NCBI RefSeq assembly: GCF_003577475.1
Contig: NZ_QPEP01000005.1
Span: 186,001-250,000 of the forward strand
Source: Salinibius halmophilus
Lineage (GTDB): Bacteria > Pseudomonadota > Gammaproteobacteria > Pseudomonadales > Natronospirillaceae
DNA length: 64,000 bases
Direction: 5' to 3'
Shown here: positions 43,659-52,265 of the stretch, in pieces
How positions within the stretch are numbered: the stretch's first letter is position 1
How the letters are laid out: the number at the start of each line of letters is the position of its first letter
Translations under genes and position numbers: made by a program
Notes under the pieces: generated by a model
What the model saw: the letters and a program-made list of their open reading frames with translations, nothing else
Told to the model about the DNA's origin: nothing
Database searches by the model: none

Positions 43659-44762
43659 GTGAAAACGCGCGATCGGATCAAGCAGCTGGCTAAGCGGATC
43701 ATCAATCCACCGGCAAACGAGTTACTACAGGCGAATGATGCGCAAGTGGATGCACGCATGCTGCCTACGCTTTGGCTACTTGGCAAAACTGGTGCGGGCA
43801 AATCTAGCTTGGTGCAGGCGGTCACGGGCAACACTGCCGCTGAGATTGGCTTAGGCTTTAAGCCCTGTACCCAAAGTGCTATGAGCTACCAGTTTCCGCA
43901 AAACAAGCCACTGATGCGCTTTTTAGATACCCGAGGCCTTGGCGAGGTTGACTATCAGGCACAAGCCGACATTGATGCCTGCCAAAGCGACAGTTCGGCC
44001 ATTGTTGTGGTGATGAAGCTAGATGACCCCGAGCAAAGCAGCGTGCTGGCGGCCCTAAAGCAGGTGCAACAATCTGGCCGAAAACTTCCAGTTATTGTTG
44101 TGCACAGCGGTCTAGATTTATTACCTGAAGAGGAGATCCACGCTTGCCAACGGCATAATCAACAGCAAGTGGAGGCCGTTGTCGGTACTTGTGAAAACGT
44201 GGCGGTGAATCTCAATGGCGATAACATTGACCCCCTACTCACTCTACTCGCGCAGCAGCTCCCTTTTATTAGCCTTGGCCTGCATTCAAGCCAGTTGCAA
44301 GATAAAGAGTCGCAAAGCTTTCACACACTTCGCAACGAGGTACTTTGGTATGCAGGCGTTGCCGGTGGCAGTGACATCTTCCCCGTGGTTGGCCTGGTGT
44401 CGGTGCCCTCTATACAGGCCAAAATGTTACACAGCCTCGGCCAGCAATTTGGAGTTGAGTGGGGTAAACGTGAATACGGTGAACTTATTGGCGCACTAGG
44501 CGCTGGCTTTGGCATTCAGTATTCCGCTCACCTTGGTTTGCGCCAATTAACTAAGCTCATCCCAGCCTATGGCCAAACTATCGGCGCGGCATCGGCAGCG
44601 GCCATTAGTTTTAGCACCACCTATGCGCTAGGCCGAGTGGCAGCCAAGTACCTATTCCATAAAAGCCGCGGCGAGTCAGTGTCGCAAGACGAACTCAAAG
44701 CGCTATATCGCCAAGCACTGACAGTTAGCAAACAGGTAGCCGAAGATGTCGAAGACAAATAA
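43659..44762 (+). CDS. Membrane GTPase with C-terminal DUF697-like domain
   Basis: 367 residues from GTG 43659. P-loop GKTGAGKSSL (about 43-52), G3 DTRGLGE (about 89-95); the G4 region is VVHSGLD and not NKxD. The C-terminal 150 residues are hydrophobic (GVAGGSDIFPVVGLVSVPSI, LGAGFGIQYSAHLGLRQL, IPAYGQTIGAASAAAISFST, YALGRVAAKYLF), the pattern of DUF697 membrane hairpins found in YcjF-type proteins. It probably works at the inner membrane. The gene overlaps the next GTPase gene by 17 nt, so the two products are coupled. Confidence 0.75.
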   Translation: MKTRDRIKQLAKRIINPPANELLQANDAQVDARMLPTLWLLGKTGAGKSSLVQAVTGNTAAEIGLGFKPCTQSAMSYQFPQNKPLMRFLDTRGLGEVDYQAQADIDACQSDSSAIVVVMKLDDPEQSSVLAALKQVQQSGRKLPVIVVHSGLDLLPEEEIHACQRHNQQQVEAVVGTCENVAVNLNGDNIDPLLTLLAQQLPFISLGLHSSQLQDKESQSFHTLRNEVLWYAGVAGGSDIFPVVGLVSVPSIQAKMLHSLGQQFGVEWGKREYGELIGALGAGFGIQYSAHLGLRQLTKLIPAYGQTIGAASAAAISFSTTYALGRVAAKYLFHKSRGESVSQDELKALYRQALTVSKQVAEDVEDK

Positions 44763-46224
44763 TCAGCTCGCGCAGGCTCTCAAAGGCAAGCTATTTTGGT
44801 TTGTTTTGCTGTTTATTGTCGGCACCCTGCCCACAGCAGCGGTACTAATAGTTTTTGGCGTGCTGTATGCCATAGAGCAGCAATGGCTATTGGTTATATT
44901 AGCGGTGTCGCTGATAAGTGTGGCACTCGTGTGGCTTGCTAGCCGCCTGTGGCTGCGCCGACTCAGCGCGCAAATGCCAGCGCTTGAAACGCAAGCCCCC
45001 CTTGGCCATTGGAGCGCATACGATGAAGAGGTTTGGCAAAAACAATTGCCCCTTATTAAACAACTGGTAGCAGATAACCCAGATTGGCGTGAGCTGCCTG
45101 CGGCAAGCCTAGAGATGATTCAAAACATTGCCCAAAGCTATCAAAAAAGTAACGAGTTGGCCTTTAGTTTGCCCGAAGCACTGCGCCTAACCGAGGAAGT
45201 GAGCCGGCGCTATCGGGAAGTATTGATTGCCCAAGTACCCTACATAGAGCAGGCGAAGCTGTCGTACATTAAAACGGGATTTGATAATAAAAAGTCGTTA
45301 AAAACGGGATTTAAAGCATATAAATTTACATATAATTTATATCGAGCCTACCGCACCATTAATCCACTGGCAGCGCTGGTAGGTGAAGCCCGCAACATCA
45401 TTGTCAATCAGGTCGGAAAAAAGCTTCTTGCCGAGACCGACCAACTGTTAAAAACGGCCTTACTCGAAGAAATAGGCCGCACCGCCATCGACCTATATAG
45501 CGGGCGCTTTCAGGCCACACAGCAGCAAACCGCTGAGTTCACTCCGCCAGTAAACGCCATTACCATCAGCGTAATTGGGCAAGTAAGTGCCGGGAAATCT
45601 AGTCTAGTGAATGCTTTATGCCAGCAAATGAACGCCGAGGTGCACCGGCTGCCAAGCACTAATGAAGCTGCCGCCTACGAATGTGAGATTAGCCAAACCA
45701 TGCGACTGCATTTAGTCGACCTTCCAGGTTTGGATGGCACTACCAAGCGTGAAAAAACACTATTACAAGCCGTGCAAAACAGTGATCTAGTTATTTGGGT
45801 GCTGAAAGCAAACCAGCCTGCGCGCCAGCTAGATCGTCGGTTTAAAGCCCAGATTGATGCGTACTATCAAGATCACCCGGACAAGCTCGCCCCGATTCAG
45901 CTCGGCGTGCTTAACCAAGTAGACCTGCTAGCGAATCTTGCTAATGCTACCGACTCTATTGAACAGAGCATGCTAAACAGTGAGATTGTTCAACAGGCAT
46001 TGGCTTATAATGAGGAATTGCTGGCGATGCAGGTGATTCCAGTTTGCTTAGCCCCTAACCCGGTCAACTTAAACTCGCTGCTCGCAAGTATTGAATTGTT
46101 ATACGAGCAAGCGGTGAATACCCAGCTAAACCGCCAACGCCGTGCCAAAGTGCCTGGCTTGAGTGCTCAGGCTCAACGTGCTGCCACACTAAGCAAAACC
46201 TTGTTCCGCCGATGGCAGCGGTAA
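44746..46224 (+). CDS. Membrane-anchored Era-like GTPase
   Basis: 492 residues. Two membrane helices at about 14-38 and 43-66, a long helical linker (about 90-240, with ESLPEALRLTEEV-like segments) and a GTPase domain: GQVSAGKSSLVNAL (about 276-289), DLPGLDGT (G3, about 325), NQVDLL (G4, about 385). The C-terminus is short. The start overlaps the first GTPase by 17 nt. Two unlike GTPases with overlapping genes suggest a hetero-oligomer at the membrane. I know of no assigned role for this pair. Confidence 0.75.
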   Translation: MSKTNNQLAQALKGKLFWFVLLFIVGTLPTAAVLIVFGVLYAIEQQWLLVILAVSLISVALVWLASRLWLRRLSAQMPALETQAPLGHWSAYDEEVWQKQLPLIKQLVADNPDWRELPAASLEMIQNIAQSYQKSNELAFSLPEALRLTEEVSRRYREVLIAQVPYIEQAKLSYIKTGFDNKKSLKTGFKAYKFTYNLYRAYRTINPLAALVGEARNIIVNQVGKKLLAETDQLLKTALLEEIGRTAIDLYSGRFQATQQQTAEFTPPVNAITISVIGQVSAGKSSLVNALCQQMNAEVHRLPSTNEAAAYECEISQTMRLHLVDLPGLDGTTKREKTLLQAVQNSDLVIWVLKANQPARQLDRRFKAQIDAYYQDHPDKLAPIQLGVLNQVDLLANLANATDSIEQSMLNSEIVQQALAYNEELLAMQVIPVCLAPNPVNLNSLLASIELLYEQAVNTQLNRQRRAKVPGLSAQAQRAATLSKTLFRRWQR

Positions 46225-46920
46225 CTACATTACGTCGTATGGATCACCATCGCACCATACCGCGCCATCGCGATATTCGTAGCGCAAAAACTTGCAAACT
46301 TTAGCGTCAGTAAGTACCGATGGCGTGAAGATCGCAGCGTTCATACCCTGCTGATCGCGCACCGAAGGACAATGCACACCTGGTAAGCCGCGGTCGTGAA
46401 TTAATTTGCCAAACTGCTGTGAGGTACCATAATCACGCGGGTCAAAGACATTAGGGTGAGTGGATAGCCCATTGCTTAGATTAATCAGTGCCGCGTTGCA
46501 GTCAACCGTGTAGACCTTGCGCTCAATTTGGCGGCCATTGTCAAGCGCTTGGGTATCGCGCAGCAGCCCATTTACCCAATGATATCCAGTCTCATAGATA
46601 GTGGTAGACAGCTCATGGCACCCATACCACACGCCCCACTGGCCCGTAGAAAAGCGGCTAGCGCCTGGATTGGCAAAGGGGTATTCGATTACTTGGCGAA
46701 ACAGGGCATCCTCAAAGGGTCGGTCAATCACAGGGCAACTCGAGGTAAAAATGCTCTGCTTTACGGCCATTTCACACTGCGCGGCTACTTGCTGTTCGCT
46801 CGGGTCATCGGATAAATCATCAAACAAATCTTGCGATACCTGCAGCGAGACAATGTTGCGGTACAAAAGCTGGCGCACTTCAATGAGCGTTAAACCATCC
46901 AAAGTAAGCTCATTTACCAT
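46225..46920 (-). CDS. RES-domain toxin
   Basis: 231 residues. The RES core is visible: ASRFSTGQWGVWYGCHELSTTIYETGYHW (about 78-106), with Arg, Tyr and Glu positioned as in the RES fold of NAD-degrading toxins. Later segments CNAALINLSNGLSTHP and GTSQQFGKLIHDRGLPGVHCPSVR continue the domain. The ATG overlaps the antitoxin stop (TAATG). Such toxins deplete NAD+ when the antitoxin is lost. Confidence 0.85.
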   Translation of the reverse strand: MVNELTLDGLTLIEVRQLLYRNIVSLQVSQDLFDDLSDDPSEQQVAAQCEMAVKQSIFTSSCPVIDRPFEDALFRQVIEYPFANPGASRFSTGQWGVWYGCHELSTTIYETGYHWVNGLLRDTQALDNGRQIERKVYTVDCNAALINLSNGLSTHPNVFDPRDYGTSQQFGKLIHDRGLPGVHCPSVRDQQGMNAAIFTPSVLTDAKVCKFLRYEYRDGAVWCDGDPYDVM

Positions 46921-47330
46921 TATTGGCCCCGCTGCACGTCTAAGTAGTGCTTCACCATATGTAAGCCTAGCAAATGATATTGCAGCATTACATCCAATGG
47001 ACGCATACCTTGAAACGCCAAATTTGGCCGAGTAATCCAGCCGTATAGCAAGTCTGGTTGACCAGGAAACAGCAAACGCAGGTTCTTGTGAATGCCTAAT
47101 AGCAAACCAGCGCGGTCCAACTTGTCTTGATCATTGCTAAACGGTTTAGTTTGCAGCGTACTAAGCGCTCGCCGATTGCTAGGTGAATATCCCAATAAGC
47201 GCAATTGCTCATCGGTCTTTAACTGCCAATGGTCAAATAGCTTAAGTAGCATTTTGCCAAGAGAAAGGCGCTGCGCCTCATCAAAGTTGGCTTGCGTGTT
47301 GTCATAAGGATGACTCGGCTGAGCTGTCAT
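46920..47330 (-). CDS. Xre/MbcA/ParS-type antitoxin of the RES pair
   Basis: 136 residues from ATG 47330 with AGGTGA upstream. An N-terminal helix-turn-helix-like domain (RLSLGKMLLKLFDHWQLKTD, EQLRLLGYSPSNRRALSTL) is followed by the C-terminal MbcA/ParS domain (LDRAGLLLGIHKNLRLLFPG then a WITRPN-AFQGMRPLDVML motif). This is the typical antitoxin upstream of a RES toxin. It should bind the toxin and repress the operon. Confidence 0.87.
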   Translation of the reverse strand: MTAQPSHPYDNTQANFDEAQRLSLGKMLLKLFDHWQLKTDEQLRLLGYSPSNRRALSTLQTKPFSNDQDKLDRAGLLLGIHKNLRLLFPGQPDLLYGWITRPNLAFQGMRPLDVMLQYHLLGLHMVKHYLDVQRGQ

Positions 47331-47340
47331 CAGATCACCT

Positions 47341-47373
47341 ACACTGAGTGTTTTATTTACAACAGTTAGTGTA
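47341..47373. promoter_or_regulatory. Two palindromes before the antitoxin start
   Basis: ACACT G AGTGT (47341-47351) and TACAACAGTTAGTGTA (47358-47373, near-palindrome) lie 11-43 nt upstream of ATG 47330. They are well placed for autoregulation by the antitoxin. No match to a known operator is claimed. Confidence 0.5.
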
Positions 47374-47551
47374 GCATATAACACAATCATGCAAAATGGT
47401 TTGGCTGGTAATTGCTAACCTGTATCAACAACAGCACCAGCAACACTATGTAGCCTAGCGAACTGTGAGCTGAGATAACTAGCCAACAAAATTACGGCCC
47501 AAACAGAAGTAACCGTTAGCCAAAAGCTAGCTCGGCTGCTTATAGGGTTTC

Positions 47552-48100
47552 TCACGAACGATCCAGAGCGTGCATTTTTACGTGCGCTTTAAGCTTTTTT
47601 AACGCCCATTCATAGTGGCTCGGCATCGTCGAAACACAGTAGCTGCCTAGCGTTGTTGTGCCAGTCCAGTCGAAAAATTGTTTTGTAAAAAGCGCTTCTT
47701 CAGAATGCTTTTTCACTAATTCATGGGCAGCACTATGACTCTGCTGCACCAAAAGTTTTGCGTCATCCAAGCTTGTTGTTTGATGCTTTTGCCAAATTTC
47801 GATATTCATTTGCCCGTAGGTTTTCCAGTTATATGGCTCAGGCAGAAAGCTAGCCTTTTTCCCAGCCATATTCGAAGCCTCCCATCGAAGCAGTAATTGG
47901 TGCCATTCATACAGGTGCACCAACACATCACGAAGGTTTCGGTCACGACTCCAATGCTGTTCTTTTTTGCTTTTGTCGTTAGAAAAATCAAATTCTGTGT
48001 TCAGAGCCGCGCCTGACATCGAATCGATATACTGAAATAGCTTGGAAAATGATTCTTCGGCTTGTACAACAAGTGCTTCCTTAGTTTTCGGCCTTGCCAT
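47552..48100 (-). CDS. ClbS/DfsB-like (DUF1706) protein
   Basis: 182 residues from ATG 48100 (GGAGTTGAGG in front; TTG 48106 is in frame). Family blocks: TKEALVVQAEESFSKLFQYI, RDRNLRDVLVHLYEWHQLLL, and FLPEPYNWKTYGQMN. The four-helix DinB-like fold is that of ClbS/DfsB; ClbS confers self-resistance to colibactin, but no colibactin genes are nearby. The role here is open. Confidence 0.82.
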   Translation of the reverse strand: MARPKTKEALVVQAEESFSKLFQYIDSMSGAALNTEFDFSNDKSKKEQHWSRDRNLRDVLVHLYEWHQLLLRWEASNMAGKKASFLPEPYNWKTYGQMNIEIWQKHQTTSLDDAKLLVQQSHSAAHELVKKHSEEALFTKQFFDWTGTTTLGSYCVSTMPSHYEWALKKLKAHVKMHALDRS

Positions 48101-48305
48101 CCTCAACTCCTTTTATTAACAATGGATCATCAACTGCGGGCGTTATGCCTAAAACTAGTTATGCGCAGCACTAGATGAGGCAATTGATAAGTTTCAAAGT
48201 ACAGCAAATACCAGCAAAAACCTATGTGGTGGATGCATTCCTTTGACATGCAGCAAATCCATAAACCTATCATGCTGCTGTGATTGGCAGTGGACAGACA
48301 TCCAT

Positions 48306-48341
48306 GTCCGCAAACACCCGCTGCGCCGGTGATTTACGGAC
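48306..48341. repeat. 36-nt hairpin element, copy B
   Basis: GTCCG-C-AAA ... TTT-A-CGGAC encloses CACCCGC TGC GCCGGTG. It matches copy A (37759-37794) in length and order. The outer stem changes together (GTCTG/CAGAC to GTCCG/CGGAC), and the inner stem mostly does too. It lies between the ABC1 kinase stop and the ClbS-like gene. Confidence 0.75.
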
Positions 48342-48382
48342 CTACTTGAGTTGAAATGGTGTTGTAAGCGAGTTGTACCGTT

Positions 48383-49705
48383 CTAATCAAGGTAGCGCTG
48401 AAACATCTCTTTGACCGGCACCTTGGCTTGTAGCTTGGCGGCGATTAAATACAAGCCGGCAACCTTGCGGTGAATGAATAAGGCATCAACGGGTGGGCTA
48501 TGCCAGCCACTTTTGCTTTCGCGCATAGCCTGACTAATAGCAATGCCCTGCTCTCTTATGCGTTTAGCTTGATCGCTGGCGGCAAAATCGAAGTCACCAT
48601 CGCTACGTAGCGCTTCGGTGGCCAATACAAACAGTTCAACGACCTGCTCTTTGTAGCTAGTTGGAATATCGGCATTGAAGTAGCCAATTTGTTCGGCCGC
48701 TTTGGCTATTTCGCCTCGGTCGTTGTGGTAACCAGCGTTTAATAGCTTACGGTAACCATGGCTCACCACATCACTAATTTTACGAGTGGCACCGAAATCG
48801 AGTAAAACAATGGTGCCGTCCGCTTGCACTTGGTAGTTGGCCGGGTTTGGGTCGGTTTGCATAAACTGCAATTCAAGTAACTCACGCAAGAACAACTCAA
48901 TTAGCGCGGTGGCAAATTGATCGCGTTGGGCTTGGCTGGCTAGTGAATCAATGGGCTGGCCATTAACGAACGCCATCGCCAACGTGGTTTCGGTGGTTAA
49001 TTCATCATAGATATGTGGAATGGCAAAGCGGTCGTCGCCATCTAACAGTTTGGCGTATTGCTTCGCCATTTCGGCTTCATGGCGGTAGTCTGCTTCCATT
49101 TTAAGCTGAGCTTTGGCCTCATCCACCAAGCCACTTTCTTCAATTCCGGCTGGCAACAAACGCGCCATGCGCAGCAGGCTCATGACATTGTCGACATCGC
49201 TGTCGATACTGCGCGACACCCCTAAGTATTGCACTTTAATGGCCAGGGTATCGCCGTCGTGCGAGTTGGCTTTGTGCACTTGACCAATAGAGGCAGCACT
49301 GAATGGGCGCGGCGAAATGTACTGCACTCGGCCTTGCCAGTCGCCACCCCAAGCATTATTCATAACCTGAACAAACTGCTTGTATGGCATTGGGTCGGCA
49401 TCACTGCGTAAACGCTCTAGTAAAGCCGCCAGTTCTGGCGTGAGTACCTCACCGGCATCCATTGATAGTAACTGACCAAGCTTCATTGCCGCACCACGCA
49501 TATGCGCCAGCTGGGTAACTAAGCTGTCTATATTTTTGGGTGTCAGCAGCAGGTCGCCAAACTTTGGCCTATTACCTGTGGCTAGTTGTTTGGCGCCGCC
49601 CGCTAGCACGTTACCAGCAACCTTGCTGGCAAAGCCGCCAAGTTTACTCATGCGAGCTAAGCGTGAACTAGGAATAGGTTTTGAATCGCGCACGAGCGTC
49701 TCCAT
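48383..49705 (-). CDS. ABC1/UbiB-family atypical kinase
   Basis: 440 residues. Family motifs: MRGAAMKLGQLLSMD (KxGQ, about 70-84), the LAIKVQY lysine loop (about 152), MQTDPNPANYQV (about 278, the DPxPxN motif) and VLLDFGATR (DFG, about 300). It resembles COQ8/ADCK proteins and UbiB. The enzyme class has ATPase activity and supports ubiquinone synthesis or lipid handling at the membrane. No ubi genes flank it. It runs alone on the minus strand. Confidence 0.85.
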   Translation of the reverse strand: METLVRDSKPIPSSRLARMSKLGGFASKVAGNVLAGGAKQLATGNRPKFGDLLLTPKNIDSLVTQLAHMRGAAMKLGQLLSMDAGEVLTPELAALLERLRSDADPMPYKQFVQVMNNAWGGDWQGRVQYISPRPFSAASIGQVHKANSHDGDTLAIKVQYLGVSRSIDSDVDNVMSLLRMARLLPAGIEESGLVDEAKAQLKMEADYRHEAEMAKQYAKLLDGDDRFAIPHIYDELTTETTLAMAFVNGQPIDSLASQAQRDQFATALIELFLRELLELQFMQTDPNPANYQVQADGTIVLLDFGATRKISDVVSHGYRKLLNAGYHNDRGEIAKAAEQIGYFNADIPTSYKEQVVELFVLATEALRSDGDFDFAASDQAKRIREQGIAISQAMRESKSGWHSPPVDALFIHRKVAGLYLIAAKLQAKVPVKEMFQRYLD

Positions 49706-49754
49706 TAATAGGTGGCTATCTGTTAGCTTGTACGCTTTGGCGCAAGCACAAGTT

Positions 49755-50276
49755 CTATGGCGCTAAGAAAAACTGACTCTGCTCTAAGTTCAGTAGTTTT
49801 TGTTTGAGCGCTAGCCCACCACCGTATCCAGTCAAACTCCCATCGCGACCAATCACGCGATGGCACGGCACAATGATTGCGATTGCATTAGCACCATTGG
49901 CGGTCCCAATAGCGCGCACCGCTTTTGCATTACCGATGGCCTCTCCTATCGCCTGATAGCTAGTTGTACTGCCGTAAGGTACATCTAACAATGCTTGCCA
50001 AACCTGTTGTTGAAACGCGCTACCCAGAAGTTTAAGGGGTAGGTCGAACTCGCGACGCTTACCGAGCAGGTATTCATCTAGCTGAGTGCGTGTGGCAGCA
50101 AGCAGCGGGGTGTCTTGCTCGACAAACTCGGCATTGGCAACCCGTTTTATCCGCTCATCAACCTGAGCACGCAGTTTTCGGTAGCGAAAATCACATAAAC
50201 ACAGCTCATTATTAAGGCTACCCAACACAAACTCAGCCAATCGCGTTTTGTGATATTGAATTTGAATGGTCTGCAT
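49755..50276 (-). CDS. ogt: Methylated-DNA-protein-cysteine methyltransferase
   Basis: 173 residues. The active site IIVPCHRVIG is at about 136-145 (acceptor Cys in PCHR), preceded by the DNA-binding helix PYGSTTSYQAIGEAIGNAKAVRAIG and followed by the GYGGGLALKQKLLNLE end. It repairs O6-alkylguanine by suicide transfer. The length fits the Ogt type. Confidence 0.93.
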   Translation of the reverse strand: MQTIQIQYHKTRLAEFVLGSLNNELCLCDFRYRKLRAQVDERIKRVANAEFVEQDTPLLAATRTQLDEYLLGKRREFDLPLKLLGSAFQQQVWQALLDVPYGSTTSYQAIGEAIGNAKAVRAIGTANGANAIAIIVPCHRVIGRDGSLTGYGGGLALKQKLLNLEQSQFFLAP

Positions 50277-50444
50277 GGTTGCCTCATGTGTTTTTATACA
50301 GCAACACAGTTATAGCAGAACCTTTTATAGCAAAACAAGTAAGACAAAATAAACACAAAACGCCTATCTTTACGTACTAGTCTACTGACAGCCTGTAACT
50401 TATTGGGCTAACAACTTTTTTGCCCAAATATAAAAGGAGGGTAC

Positions 50445-51440
50445 ATGACTAAGGTATTTGTAACCGGTGCTTCGGGCTTTATTGCCAAGCACGTCGTGCG
50501 TGAATTATTAGAAAAAGGCTATGAAGTGCGGGCGTCGGTTCGCTCGCAGAAACGTAAAGCTGAGCTAGAGGCGTTGTTTCCTAATCACACGCTTGAATTT
50601 GCCTTTTTGGACTTGGAGAAGGATGACGGTTGGCAAGAAGCCATGACCGGCTGCGACGTGTTAATGCATACCGCTTCCCCCTTTCCACTAAGCCAACCGA
50701 AAGACCCCCAAGTACTGATTCGCCCGGCCGTTCAGGGTACCTTGCGTGCTTTAAATGCAGCGAAAGCAGCAGGCATAGAACGAGTGATCCTTACTTCTTC
50801 ATGTGCCGCCATTTATAAAGATGCCAACAAACCCGCTCAGCAGGTGTCGGACGAATCTAACTGGACCACACCAGATCACCCTTCAGTGAGTGCCTACGAG
50901 GCATCAAAAACACTAGCCGAAAAAGCCGCTTGGGACTTTGTTAAAGACAATCCAAACATGGCGCTTACGACCATTAACCCGGGTGCAGTATTTGGCCCAC
51001 CAATGGATAGCCGCTATGGCACATCACTTGAGCTGGTTGAGCAATTAATGACAGGTAAAATCCCGGTCGCCCCTCCAATGGACCTTGTAGCCGTGGATGT
51101 GCGAGATGTTGCGCGCATGCATGTTGATGCCATTACCCTAGAAGCAGCAAAAGGCGAACGCTTTGCCGCTGCCGCGGGCGCCCATTCAATTTTAGAAGCC
51201 GCTAATATGCTGCGCGCTTGGGATGCTTCAGTAAAAGCACCAAAGAGCGAAGCACCAGGCTGGTTAATCAAAGCCATGGGGCTATTTTCCGGCGATGCCA
51301 AAATGATGGCTCAAAGCCTTGGTCGCACCCTAGCTGTATCGGGCGATAAGGCCGAAAAGACCTTTGGATTCACTTTTATCCCAGTTAGCACGTCAATTGT
51401 CGACTCGGCCAAAGCAGTCAAACAATACGCTAACCGTTGA
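50445..51440 (+). CDS. Extended SDR, dihydroflavonol reductase-like
   Basis: 331 residues. The Rossmann motif TGASGFIAKHVV is at about 7-18 (GxxGxxA type). SCAAIYKDANKP, SAYEASKTLAEKAAWDF (YxxxK, about 149-153, with S at 124) and TTINPGAVFGPPMD follow. This is the atypical extended SDR group (dihydroflavonol 4-reductase/cinnamoyl-CoA reductase-like). It reduces an unknown aldehyde or ketone with NADPH. Start at ATG 50445, with AAAGGAGGG before it. Confidence 0.88.
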   Translation: MTKVFVTGASGFIAKHVVRELLEKGYEVRASVRSQKRKAELEALFPNHTLEFAFLDLEKDDGWQEAMTGCDVLMHTASPFPLSQPKDPQVLIRPAVQGTLRALNAAKAAGIERVILTSSCAAIYKDANKPAQQVSDESNWTTPDHPSVSAYEASKTLAEKAAWDFVKDNPNMALTTINPGAVFGPPMDSRYGTSLELVEQLMTGKIPVAPPMDLVAVDVRDVARMHVDAITLEAAKGERFAAAAGAHSILEAANMLRAWDASVKAPKSEAPGWLIKAMGLFSGDAKMMAQSLGRTLAVSGDKAEKTFGFTFIPVSTSIVDSAKAVKQYANR

Positions 51441-51575
51441 GCATCTCACCGCAAGGCTCAACTAGTGCGAGCTAGTTGGGCTCTGTCGTTAAAGTTGGTA
51501 TCAAAGCAATGTATTCATCTGGCAGTGTCGTGCGTATGTTACTGTGGCAATAAATCATAAAGGGCAATATCGCAC

Positions 51576-52265
51576 GTGTTGGAACTTCGGCAACTCAGCA
51601 AAGGCTATCAACAGCCTGATGGGTATCTATCAGTACTCAATAATGTCAGCGGCGAGCTAGCGTCTGGCAAATCGGTCGCCTTATTGGGCGAAAGTGGTAG
51701 TGGCAAAAGTACCTTGTTGCATTTAATCGCCGGGCTCGACCAACCTGACTCGGGTGAGTTACTGATAAACCAGCAGTCGATGAGCCAAGCGACACGTAAG
51801 CAATGGGACACGCTTCGAAGAACGCAATTGAGTCTTGTTTTTCAAGATTTTCATCTCATACCAACGCTTACCGTAGCCGACAATATTCGCCTGCAAGCAC
51901 GCTTAGCTGGGCGACTGGACGAAGCGTTTATTGCACAATTGATAGAACGCCTTGGGCTTGGCGATAAGCTCAAGCAATTACCAGACGCCTTATCTGGTGG
52001 TCAGCAGCAACGAGTTGCCATTGCACGAGCACTAGCCCATCGCCCCGCGTTAGTATTAGCCGACGAACCAACTGGCAACTTGGATGAGCAAACGGCCAAA
52101 CAGGTGATGACTTTATTCCTCGATTGTGTGAAATCGGCCAACAGCAGCTTGTTGATGGTGACGCATAGCCCCACTATGGCGCAGTACCTTGACCAGCAAT
52201 GGCATCTTGCAAACGGCTGCTTAGCAATAGCCGGTACAGACCGTGAAGCCGATCGCCATGTTTAA
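51576..52265 (+). CDS. ABC exporter ATP-binding subunit (YbbA/LolD-like)
   Basis: 229 residues from GTG 51576 (TTG 51579 would follow). Walker A GESGSGKST (about 38-46), signature LSGGQQQRVAIARAL (about 142-156) and Walker B LVLADEPTGNLDE (about 160-172). This is the MacB/LolD/YbbA type. The permease gene overlaps its 3' end. In YbbA/YbbP the substrate is unknown; the family relates to LolCDE and FtsEX. Confidence 0.92.
   Translation: MLELRQLSKGYQQPDGYLSVLNNVSGELASGKSVALLGESGSGKSTLLHLIAGLDQPDSGELLINQQSMSQATRKQWDTLRRTQLSLVFQDFHLIPTLTVADNIRLQARLAGRLDEAFIAQLIERLGLGDKLKQLPDALSGGQQQRVAIARALAHRPALVLADEPTGNLDEQTAKQVMTLFLDCVKSANSSLLMVTHSPTMAQYLDQQWHLANGCLAIAGTDREADRHV

Noticed and set aside
47552-48100. 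A colibactin-type self-resistance locus from the ClbS-like gene
   Set aside because: No polyketide or peptide synthetase genes are in the window; the family is widespread without them.
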